From contig JAGBGW010000115.1 in the NCBI GenBank assembly GCA_017935825.1, positions 1 through 5,834 of the forward strand: 5,834 bases of DNA, read 5' to 3'. Below, piece after piece: positions 1-5,834 of this stretch. Made by a program: the position numbers and the translations under genes. This stretch comes from Clostridia bacterium. GTDB lineage: Bacteria > Bacillota > Clostridia > Christensenellales > Maliibacteriaceae. Position 1 is the first letter of the stretch. Every line of letters starts with the position of its first letter. The notes beneath the pieces are model-generated. The model was not told where the DNA came from. It saw only the letters and a list, made by a program, of their open reading frames with translations, and made no database searches.

Positions 1-252
1 GGCTTGAATGATAAAAATGTTATTCCCCCACCAAGCACACCACCAACAACAGGAATTGCCTTTTTGAAGAAACCAGCAAAAACATCCTTCGTCATTTTTA
101 CACTAAACCACTTTGCTACACTTTTTACAATTGGATAAATGGTCCCTTTCGTCAATGCTGTTCTCAGTAGTTTTTTCTCAACACCAACTGCAAGCGCTTT
201 TGCAATAGCCTTCAATGCATTATTTGCGCCAACCGCACCATACATAACCCCC
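1..252 (-). pseudogene. C-terminal continuation of the EcsC-family gene, shifted frame, 3' partial
   Basis: Continuing in the shifted frame from the G run, the minus strand reads GVMYGAVGANNALKAIAKAL, then TKGTIYPIVKSVAKWFSVKM, FAGFFKKAIPVVGGVLGGG and ITFLSFKP, with no stop to the window edge. This is coherent, in-style EcsC-family C-terminal sequence and joins the upstream frame if one G is removed from the six-G run. The joined protein would have at least 279 residues, with its stop outside the window. The shift is by one base (start codon and this frame differ by 1 modulo 3). An ATG at 243-245 lies in this frame but has no convincing ribosome binding site, so independent translation is unlikely. 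It may be a true disrupted gene, a slippage-prone tract or a sequencing or assembly error; the sequence alone cannot separate these. Confidence 0.75.
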
Positions 253-840
253 CAAACAAATTATCAATACATTCATTGTTTCGGAATCAAATTTTTGTCC
301 TTTTTCTTCCAAATCAATAGCAGGAAAACCATATAAATACATAAGTTTTTGCGCCGCACGGAGCATGTATCCATAATATTGGGCAATATCCGCAGGAATT
401 GTCGCAACCATTGAAACACCACCAGGCATTCCCAATGCTGCTGAAATCCCAGAAACACAAGTTCTCTCAAATTTAATTACTTCGTCCGCAATTTTATTAA
501 TTATTTCTTGCGGAATCTTGGCTTGAAGCGGATTTTGGGCAATCGCAACATCAATCATGTCTTGTGAAACCTTTGTTTGCAGTTCTTTTTGCAAGAAATT
601 CGAACGATCAATTTGAATCCCTGGAACCTTTAATCCCATAATAATAACGTCTTCAATATCGATTTCGCCATTTCCGTTTTGATCCACAGCTCCCAAAACC
701 ATTTCCTGTGATTTTGCAGCAACTGCCACAGCCTTTTTTCCTACATTATCAGCCGCAACAGATGCAACTTTGCCAACATCTTGTGCAATATGCTTTATAT
801 CAACCCGTTTTTTTCTTGTCTCTTCTGTTTTTCCCGCCAT
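220..840 (-). CDS. EcsC-family protein, N-terminal part, frame-broken
   Basis: The readable frame gives 206 residues from an ATG at 838-840, preceded by AAGGAG at 8 bases. The body (about 65-195), with GISAALGMPGGV (130-142), the IPADIAQYYGYMLRAAQKL helix region (148-166) and YLYGFP (168-173), resembles EcsC-family proteins as I recall them. The family is named after the third gene of the Bacillus ecs locus and its biochemical role is unclear. Residues 53-64 (DQNGNGEIDIED) match a 12-residue EF-hand calcium loop. The last residues (GGYVWCGWRK, then stop at 220-222) do not look like family sequence. They follow a run of six Gs (248-253 on the plus strand), after which family-like sequence resumes in another frame, so the apparent C-terminus is probably an artefact of a one-base insertion. 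No membrane segment or signal peptide is obvious. Separated from the GRE operon by a terminator, so probably functionally unrelated. Confidence 0.75.
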   Translation of the reverse strand: MAGKTEETRKKRVDIKHIAQDVGKVASVAADNVGKKAVAVAAKSQEMVLGAVDQNGNGEIDIEDVIIMGLKVPGIQIDRSNFLQKELQTKVSQDMIDVAIAQNPLQAKIPQEIINKIADEVIKFERTCVSGISAALGMPGGVSMVATIPADIAQYYGYMLRAAQKLMYLYGFPAIDLEEKGQKFDSETMNVLIICLGGYVWCGWRK

Positions 841-848
841 TACAATTA

Positions 849-854
849 CTCCTT
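849..854 (-). promoter_or_regulatory. Ribosome binding site of the EcsC-family gene
   Basis: Minus-strand AAGGAG, 8 bases upstream of the ATG at 838-840. It decides the start and shows that the 5' end of this gene is intact despite the later frame break. Confidence 0.85.
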
Positions 855-865
855 ATAAAACCCAA

Positions 866-902
866 TTGTAAAAAGGGTGTCGAAGTTACACCCTTTTTAC
901 AA
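866..902 (-). terminator. Intrinsic terminator of the GRE operon (symmetric, possibly bidirectional)
   Basis: A perfect 15-bp inverted repeat, TTGTAAAAAGGGTGT (866-880) and its complement (888-902), encloses a 7-base loop. Its core is a GGGTGT/ACACCC stem flanked by A5 and T5 tracts, so read from the minus strand it ends in TTTTT like a Rho-independent terminator. It starts 6 bases after the activase stop (909-911) and ends 25 bases before the EcsC-family start. The A/T symmetry would let it work from both strands, though no plus-strand gene is seen here. Confidence 0.85.
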
Positions 903-908
903 TATGCC

Positions 909-1799
909 TCAGATCCATCTTGCCTGGGTGTTGGTTTTCGCCGTGACCACGGACAGGAAATGATCCTTTTCTTCCTGCGTAAGGGAGGAAAACTCATCCT
1001 GATGCATGCCGATGGCATCAGCTTTTGCCACGCCCAGACGATGATACGGCACAAGGTCGATGACCTGAATGCAGGGCATGCGGTTTGCAAGTTCTGCAAT
1101 TGCTGAAAGATGCTCATCGCGATCGTTGACTCCGGGGATGATGGGACAGCGCAGCAAACACTTGCCGCCTGCATCGTTCATCTTCTGCAGGCTATCCAAA
1201 ATGGGTTCCAGCTCCACGCCCGTGTAGTACTTGTGACGCTCGGGGTCGGACTCCTTGAAATCCCAAAGGTAGAGATCGACCCATTCCACAAGCTCTGCGG
1301 CTCTGCCGCCCCAGCCCGAGGTATCAAGGCAGGTGTGCAGACCTTCCGCTTTACAAAGCTGCAGCAGTTCCTTGGTGAAGTTGAACTGCGCCAGCGGTTC
1401 GCCGCCGGAGATGGTGATGCCGCCCTTGGAGGAATCGTAGAAGGGACGATCGCGGAGCAGACGTTCCAAGACTTCCGATGCTTCCACATCCTGACCCGCC
1501 AGCTCGATGGCAGAGTGGGGGCACATCTGCTCGCACTTGCCGCAAAGCACGCAGTTGGTGCGATCGACGATGTGCTTGCCGTCCACGAAACTGTGACCGC
1601 CATTTTCGCAGGTCTTTACACAAAAACCGCAGGCTTTGCACTGTTCGGGATAGACCATCAGCTGCTTTTTACTTTCCTGCATCTCGGGGTTGTGGCACCA
1701 GTGGCAGGTCAAGGGGCAGCCCTTGACGAACACGGTGCTTCGAAGTCCCGGACCGTTGGTGGTGGAAAAGCGCTGAATTCTTACGATTTTACCTGTCAT
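909..1799 (-). CDS. Glycyl radical enzyme activating enzyme (radical SAM, PflA/HpdA-type)
   Basis: 296-residue radical SAM activase that should abstract hydrogen from the glycine of one or both upstream enzymes, using SAM-derived 5'-deoxyadenosyl radical. The N-terminus IQRFSTTNGPGLRSTVF resembles the GRE-activase signature. Cys28, Cys32 and Cys35 form the CxxxCxxC that binds the SAM [4Fe-4S] cluster. An inserted ferredoxin-like domain has two CxxCxxCxxxC sets (Cys54/57/60/64 and Cys83/86/89/93), suggesting two extra [4Fe-4S] clusters as in activases of the glycerol dehydratase and hydroxyphenylacetate decarboxylase type, and unlike short PFL-AE. SAM contacts include SGGEP (131-135); LDTSG (158-162) and LWDFK (178-182) follow. 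The start codon overlaps the stop of the upstream GRE (ATGA, 1796-1799) and only a weak GGTGG-like site precedes it, so translation is probably coupled. Odd point: Asn15 replaces the usual Asp in the DGPG motif. Function is clear; which GRE it activates is inferred from position. Confidence 0.95.
   Translation of the reverse strand: MTGKIVRIQRFSTTNGPGLRSTVFVKGCPLTCHWCHNPEMQESKKQLMVYPEQCKACGFCVKTCENGGHSFVDGKHIVDRTNCVLCGKCEQMCPHSAIELAGQDVEASEVLERLLRDRPFYDSSKGGITISGGEPLAQFNFTKELLQLCKAEGLHTCLDTSGWGGRAAELVEWVDLYLWDFKESDPERHKYYTGVELEPILDSLQKMNDAGGKCLLRCPIIPGVNDRDEHLSAIAELANRMPCIQVIDLVPYHRLGVAKADAIGMHQDEFSSLTQEEKDHFLSVVTAKTNTQARWI
1796..1799 (-). other. ATGA stop/start overlap between GRE copy B and activase
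   Basis: The TGA of the upstream GRE (1796-1798) shares bases with the ATG of the activase (1797-1799). Only a weak GGTGG-like sequence precedes the activase start, so translation of the activase probably depends on ribosomes finishing the GRE. This would keep enzyme and activase production linked. Confidence 0.85.
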
Positions 1800-3826
1800 A
1801 CAGCCACCGCCGTACGATCAAGCAGTTCTTGTTTCATGTAGTCGGGCAGGCGGACGAATACTTCGGAATAACCGACGATACGTACGCAAAGGGTCTGGTA
1901 TTCTTCCGGATGCTCCATGGCTGCAAGGAGTGTGTCGCGGTTCAGGACCGTCAGGCACATATTCATGCCGCCAAGTGCAAAGTAGGTGTCCACCAATGCC
2001 ACAACCATCTCATCGGGCAGCTTCTTTTCGATGCGGACGTTCAGACCGCCGCAGCCGATCTTATTGTGGGGCAGCTGGCTGACGGACTGAAGAAGTGCGG
2101 TAATGCCCTCTTTGTCCGTGCCGTAGGTGGGAGACTGGCTCTCGCTGATGGCTTCGCCTGCAAGGCGGCCGTCGGGGGTAGCGCCGATCATCTCACCCAG
2201 TTCATGATGGAAGAACAGGGAGTAGAGGCTGGGGATATGCAGACGGTCGTATCTGCCGTCGTTCATCTGGCGGACTGCGTCAACCATGATATTCGCTGCG
2301 ATGGAAGTCCAGCGGTCCACTCTTTCGATATCGTTGCCGTACTTGGGGTAACGGTTGCGGATGAGCTGATGCAGTTCGGGATTGCCTTCAAAGTTATTCT
2401 TGACCAGGTCGCGAAGTTCGTCAAAGGTAAGGAGCTTGTCGATATAAACAGCCTTTTCGATGGCGGCAAGGGAATTGCCGATGGTTGCCATACCCGTCAG
2501 GTTGTGTACAACGGTCTGCATGTCCTGACCGCCATTTTCAAGGTCGCAGACGTTCTCCACACAGCCGCGAAGGAGCATGGATTCAAGGAAGAAATGCATA
2601 TCTTCCTCGGGATCGAACAGCTGGCAGCCTTCGAAAGTCTCAGCTTCCCACTTCATGTTGACCTTGAATGCTTCGATGAGGCTGTCAAGATCGTGGACGT
2701 CTTCCTGATGATAGGTGCGAAGGAACAGACCAACGGTATTGTGGTAGCCGTCAGCGGAGCGGTGGCCGGGGTAGTCCACGCGGTTGCAGCCGCTCATGGT
2801 GTAGTTCAGAGCATATTCTTCAGGATAACCCAGTTCGATCAGGTTGGGGATCAGCACATCGTCATTGTAATATGCCACCTGTCCGTCCAGCTCCTGCGAA
2901 GCCTTGGCGCAGGCAAGCTTCCACTCCATGGGGCTGTCTTTCGACATACGCATGGCAGGAATGGGCTGGGGAAGGTGTACTGCATGAGCGGCTTTGAGGA
3001 ACAGCAGGCTCATGGGCAATGCATGCTCTGCACCCTTGCCGCCCAGCATCAGGTAGTTGTTGGTGGAGGTGCAGGGAATGGGCATGCGGTCGGAAAGGTC
3101 GGAGGAAAGACCGCCGATCTCGTTGCACTTGAGGCAAAGCGCGGTGAGGATTTCCAGGATATCGTCCTCTTCTTCCTTCTTATAGAAGGGCATCAGCACC
3201 ACGTCAAGACGGGAGAATGCAAAGTCACGGCCGCCGGTGGCGCAGGAAAGGATCATCTGCACAAGCCAGATGCTCTGCACAGCGGAGAACATATCGTATG
3301 CAGGACCGTAGGGCACCTGACGAAGAGCCTTTGCAGCGCGGTCGCGTCCTGTCTTTTCTGCCTCGTCTGCATAGCGTGCTGCGTAACCGCGGACAGCTTC
3401 TGCCGCACGGCGTGCAAGGGATGCGTACTTTTTCTGGGTATCGGTCTTGGCATTTGCTTCCATTTTTGCTGCAATGCCGCCAAGGCCATTTTCAAGAAGG
3501 GATGCGTAGTTCAGGTTCATGTGACCGCCGTCACGACCACCGGTGGGCGGGAAGGGGTTGCCCACGTGGGAGAAACCATTGCCGGGGACGTATTCCAGCT
3601 CATAAGGCAGAGGACCTTCTGCCATACGGCCCAGGATCAGGTCATCGCCGATGATCAGCGGGGAAAGCTGGGTCATCATGTATTCCAGTGCGGCAACGTA
3701 GCGCTCGCCCTGGTTTTCGGGCACATTGCCCTTTGCAAGGAATTCATCGATGGCACGCTCACGGTCGATGTAACCGAAGGTCTCATCCTTTGCAAAAAGT
3801 CGCTCTCTGGCTTTTTGGACATCCAT
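1796..3826 (-). CDS. Glycyl radical enzyme (PFL/glycerol dehydratase-like), complete, copy B
   Basis: Complete 676-residue glycyl radical enzyme. The ATG at 3824-3826 is supported by AAAGGAG 10 bases upstream. Landmarks in order: GNGFSHVGNPF (82-92), GHMNLNYASL (101-110), PCTSTNNYLMLGG (251-263), YNDDVLI (320-326), presumed thiyl-radical Cys347 in SGCNR (345-349), a second GCVE at 421-424, NSLAAIEKAV (451-460), KYGND (495-499), GATPDGR (548-554), and the glycyl radical motif RIVGYS with Gly652. The Cys347-Gly652 spacing of 305 fits the family. At 676 residues it is about 80-170 shorter than PFL, glycerol dehydratase or choline TMA-lyase. It is not a PFL, because the Cys-Cys pair is absent. 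It also lacks the Cys-X-Glu of dehydratase- and decarboxylase-type GREs, having Cys-Asn-Arg. Its stop overlaps the activase start. Both radical residues are present, so it looks functional. Substrate unknown. Confidence 0.95.
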   Translation of the reverse strand: MDVQKARERLFAKDETFGYIDRERAIDEFLAKGNVPENQGERYVAALEYMMTQLSPLIIGDDLILGRMAEGPLPYELEYVPGNGFSHVGNPFPPTGGRDGGHMNLNYASLLENGLGGIAAKMEANAKTDTQKKYASLARRAAEAVRGYAARYADEAEKTGRDRAAKALRQVPYGPAYDMFSAVQSIWLVQMILSCATGGRDFAFSRLDVVLMPFYKKEEEDDILEILTALCLKCNEIGGLSSDLSDRMPIPCTSTNNYLMLGGKGAEHALPMSLLFLKAAHAVHLPQPIPAMRMSKDSPMEWKLACAKASQELDGQVAYYNDDVLIPNLIELGYPEEYALNYTMSGCNRVDYPGHRSADGYHNTVGLFLRTYHQEDVHDLDSLIEAFKVNMKWEAETFEGCQLFDPEEDMHFFLESMLLRGCVENVCDLENGGQDMQTVVHNLTGMATIGNSLAAIEKAVYIDKLLTFDELRDLVKNNFEGNPELHQLIRNRYPKYGNDIERVDRWTSIAANIMVDAVRQMNDGRYDRLHIPSLYSLFFHHELGEMIGATPDGRLAGEAISESQSPTYGTDKEGITALLQSVSQLPHNKIGCGGLNVRIEKKLPDEMVVALVDTYFALGGMNMCLTVLNRDTLLAAMEHPEEYQTLCVRIVGYSEVFVRLPDYMKQELLDRTAVAV

Positions 3827-3836
3827 ATTGTTTGTT

Positions 3837-3843
3837 CTCCTTT
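3837..3843 (-). promoter_or_regulatory. Ribosome binding site of GRE copy B
   Basis: Minus-strand AAAGGAG, 10 bases upstream of the ATG at 3824-3826, in an A-rich 36-base gap after the stop of copy A. No terminator or clear promoter fits in this gap, which supports cotranscription. It fixes the start of copy B. Confidence 0.85.
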
Positions 3844-3862
3844 AGATTAAATTTTTGTCGAA

Positions 3863-5834
3863 TCAAACCGCGACGGAAGTGCGATTAATAAGTTCCTGTT
3901 TATAGTATTCGGGCAGTCGCACGAAGATCTCCGAGAAGCCGACGATGCGCACGCAAAGGGTCTGGTAAAGTTCGGGATGTTCGTAGGCCGCAAGCAATGT
4001 CTCGCGGTCGATGACGTTGAGGCACAGGTTCACGCCGCCCATGGCAAAGTAAGTGTCGGCGATGGCGACGATGAGCTCGTTATCCATACGCTTTTCGATG
4101 CGGACATTCAAACCGCCGCAACCGATCTTCTCGTGGGGCAGTGTTGCCGCAGAGTGCAGCAGCGCCGCGATGCCCTCGTGATCGGTGCCGTAGGTGGGCG
4201 ACTGGTTTTCGCTGAAGGGCTCGTGAGCAAGTCTGCCGTCGGGGGTTGCGCCCACACCCTCTGCCAGCCAGTGGTGATAGAACAGCGAGTAAAGTCCGGG
4301 GATGTGGATGCGGTCGTAGACTTCGTTCAGTTCTCTTGTTGCATCCACCATAATGTTGGCGGCTTTTGCCGTCCAGCCGTCCGCCCAGGGATCATCGTTG
4401 CCGTACTTGGGGTAACGGCTGCGGATGAGCTGATGCAGTTCAGGTTCCCCTTCAAAATTGTTGCGGACAAGGGCGCGGAATTCATCCAGCGTCATGATCT
4501 TGTCGTCAAAGACAGCCTTCTGGATGGCGGCAAGGGAGTTGCCGACGGTGGCGGTGCCTACCAGATGGTGCACCACCGTGGGCATGTACTGCCCCTCATT
4601 TTCAATGTCACAAACGTTTTCCACACAGCCGCGTGCAAGCAGGGACTCAAGGAAGAAATGTACTTCCTCTTCCTGCGGCACGGTGATGGCGCCGGGCGCA
4701 GAGTAAAGGTCCTCATAGAAATGATCGTGGAAGGCCTGCAGGATGTCTTCCATGGTCTCGTTGTTTTCGTCATAGAAGGCTTTCATCAGTGCAGTAGGTG
4801 CGCTGTGGAATTTATCCCAGGTCTGGTGACCGATGAAGTCGGCGCGGTTGCATCCCGAAATGGTATAATTCAGCGCCCGTTCGTCGGTGTAGCCCATCTC
4901 CTTCAGATTGCGGATCAGCACATCGTCGTTGTAGAAACTGGCCTGACCGCTCAGGGACTGGGCAGCTTCCGCGCAGGCAAGCTTCCATTCCATGGGGCTG
5001 TCGGATGCGATGCGAAGTGCAGTGATGGGCTGGGGCAGGTGCACGTTACCTGCCGCTTCCAAAAACAGAAGGCTCAGCGGCAGCACATGTTCCGCGCCGC
5101 GGCCGCCCAGCATCATGTAGATGTTGGTGGAGGTGCAGGGCACGGGCATGCGGTCCTCGTTGACGTCGGAGTTCATGCCGCCGATCTCGTTGCTTTTCAG
5201 GTAGAACGCTTCCAGAATATGCAGCTGATCTTCCCGTTCTTCTTCCTTATAATAAGGCCACAAGCTCATGTCGAAACGGGAATAGGCAAAGTCACGACCG
5301 CCGGTAACACAAGAAAGGATCATCTCCACGATCCACACGCCCTGTACGGCGGAGAACATGTCATAGGCAGGCTTGTAGGGCACGATGCGAAGGGCTTCCG
5401 CCTGACGGGTCATGCCGAGTTTCTCTGCCGCATCGGCGTAGCGGGCGGCAAATGCGCGAACGGCTTCCACCGCGCGACGGGAAAGTGCAGCATACTCCTT
5501 CTGCGCAGCGGTCTTGGCGTTTTCTTCCATCTGACAAACCAAGCCATCCAGACCGTTTTGCATTAAACTTGCATAGTCCAGATTGATATGACCTGCCTCA
5601 CGGGTACCCGTGGGCTTGAAGGGGTTGCCCACATGGGAAAAGCCGTTGCCGGGCACTTCTTCCAGCTCATAAGGGATGGGACCTTCCACCATGCGGCCAA
5701 GGACAAGGTCATCCTCTTCGATGGGGGTGGAAAGACGGGAAAGTACAAATTCCAAGGCAGAAACGTACTTTTCGCCCTGGGTCGCAGGCACATCGCCCTT
5801 CAAAAATGCATCGATGGCATCTTCGCGCTCGATA
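3863..5834 (-). CDS. Glycyl radical enzyme (PFL/glycerol dehydratase-like), 5' partial, copy A
   Basis: First gene of the visible operon. The frame stays open to the right edge: bases upstream of the TTG at 5803 encode IEREDAIDAF, matching the paralogue's IDRERAIDEF, so the start lies outside and about 20 residues are missing. Conserved family landmarks are visible: the HVGNPF/GHINLDYASL N-terminal region, a YNDDVLI segment, the presumed thiyl-radical cysteine in SGCNR (codon 4850-4852), NSLAAI, KYGNDD, GATPDGR, and a C-terminal RIVGFSEIF glycyl radical motif (Gly codon 3938-3940). Cys-to-Gly spacing is 304 residues, near that of known GREs (about 315-370). It should be a cytosolic, oxygen-sensitive radical enzyme activated by the downstream radical SAM protein. 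The usual Glu two residues after the Cys is Arg, so the substrate cannot be assigned. By eye about two thirds identical to the next gene over the C-terminal third. Family is secure; reaction unknown. Confidence 0.93.
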   Translation of the reverse strand, partial: IEREDAIDAFLKGDVPATQGEKYVSALEFVLSRLSTPIEEDDLVLGRMVEGPIPYELEEVPGNGFSHVGNPFKPTGTREAGHINLDYASLMQNGLDGLVCQMEENAKTAAQKEYAALSRRAVEAVRAFAARYADAAEKLGMTRQAEALRIVPYKPAYDMFSAVQGVWIVEMILSCVTGGRDFAYSRFDMSLWPYYKEEEREDQLHILEAFYLKSNEIGGMNSDVNEDRMPVPCTSTNIYMMLGGRGAEHVLPLSLLFLEAAGNVHLPQPITALRIASDSPMEWKLACAEAAQSLSGQASFYNDDVLIRNLKEMGYTDERALNYTISGCNRADFIGHQTWDKFHSAPTALMKAFYDENNETMEDILQAFHDHFYEDLYSAPGAITVPQEEEVHFFLESLLARGCVENVCDIENEGQYMPTVVHHLVGTATVGNSLAAIQKAVFDDKIMTLDEFRALVRNNFEGEPELHQLIRSRYPKYGNDDPWADGWTAKAANIMVDATRELNEVYDRIHIPGLYSLFYHHWLAEGVGATPDGRLAHEPFSENQSPTYGTDHEGIAALLHSAATLPHEKIGCGGLNVRIEKRMDNELIVAIADTYFAMGGVNLCLNVIDRETLLAAYEHPELYQTLCVRIVGFSEIFVRLPEYYKQELINRTSVAV

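Noticed and set aside
139..336. 65-codon plus-strand open frame at the left end
   Set aside because: It lies antisense to coherent EcsC-family sequence and has no supporting features.
848..888. A promoter for the EcsC-family gene overlapping the hairpin (TTCGAC and TTATAA-like boxes)
   Set aside because: The -10-like box is so close to the ribosome binding site that transcription would start within it; no convincing promoter is seen, so expression may come from read-through.
1110..1841. 243-codon plus-strand open frame opposite the activase
   Set aside because: Codon-aligned antisense shadow of a well-supported radical SAM gene.
2561..2563. Cys422 of GCVE as the thiyl-radical cysteine of GRE copy B
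   Set aside because: The spacing to Gly652 (230) is too short for the family and the surrounding sequence aligns with a region after the active-site loop; Cys347 has the expected context and spacing.
1829..3850. 673-codon plus-strand open frame opposite GRE copy B
   Set aside because: It lies in codon-aligned register with the real gene and is open only because that gene avoids TTA, CTA and TCA codons. Its translation is Cys/His/Val-rich with no recognisable family features.
3977..5566. 529-codon plus-strand open frame opposite GRE copy A
   Set aside because: Same codon-aligned antisense shadow effect; no ribosome binding site or family similarity seen.
5801..5803. TTG at 5803 as the start of GRE copy A
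   Set aside because: In-frame sequence upstream (IEREDAIDAF) matches the N-terminal region of the paralogue, so the coding region continues past the window edge.
1796..5834. Calling either enzyme pyruvate formate-lyase
   Set aside because: The adjacent Cys-Cys pair of PFL is absent, and the activase has the two-cluster ferredoxin insert not found in short PFL activase.

Overview
The window looks like the chromosome of an obligately anaerobic, moderately GC-rich Firmicute, probably a gut or rumen Clostridia member. This rests on the gene content (oxygen-sensitive glycyl radical enzymes, an EcsC-family protein), strong AAGGAG-type ribosome binding sites and a compact operon layout. It is inference, not a species call. 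All supported genes are on the minus strand, so the biological order runs from the right edge to the left.

Region 1 (5834 down to 3863): a glycyl radical enzyme (GRE) missing roughly its first 20 residues at the window edge. Region 2 (3826 down to 1796): a complete 676-residue paralogue after a 36-base gap, with its own ribosome binding site. Region 3 (1799 down to 909): a 296-residue radical SAM GRE-activating enzyme whose ATG overlaps the stop of the second GRE in an ATGA junction. A perfect 15-bp hairpin at 866-902 begins 6 bases after the activase stop and closes the operon. Region 4 (840 down to the left edge): an AT-richer gene for an EcsC-family protein with an EF-hand-like loop. Its frame is broken in a run of six Gs, and the rest of the protein continues in another frame to the window edge.

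Functional reading: the activase should use SAM and an Fe-S cluster to put a radical on the C-terminal glycine (RIVG motif) of one or both GREs, which then form a thiyl radical on a cysteine in the middle of the chain. Both GREs keep the glycyl motif, the GATPDGR-type motif and a cysteine in the expected place. They are short for the family, and the Cys-X-Glu usual in GRE lyases, decarboxylases and dehydratases reads Cys-Asn-Arg in both. The reaction therefore cannot be assigned. The tandem pair may act on an undescribed substrate, as two related homodimers or as a heteromer. No transporter, regulator or microcompartment gene is visible to narrow this down.
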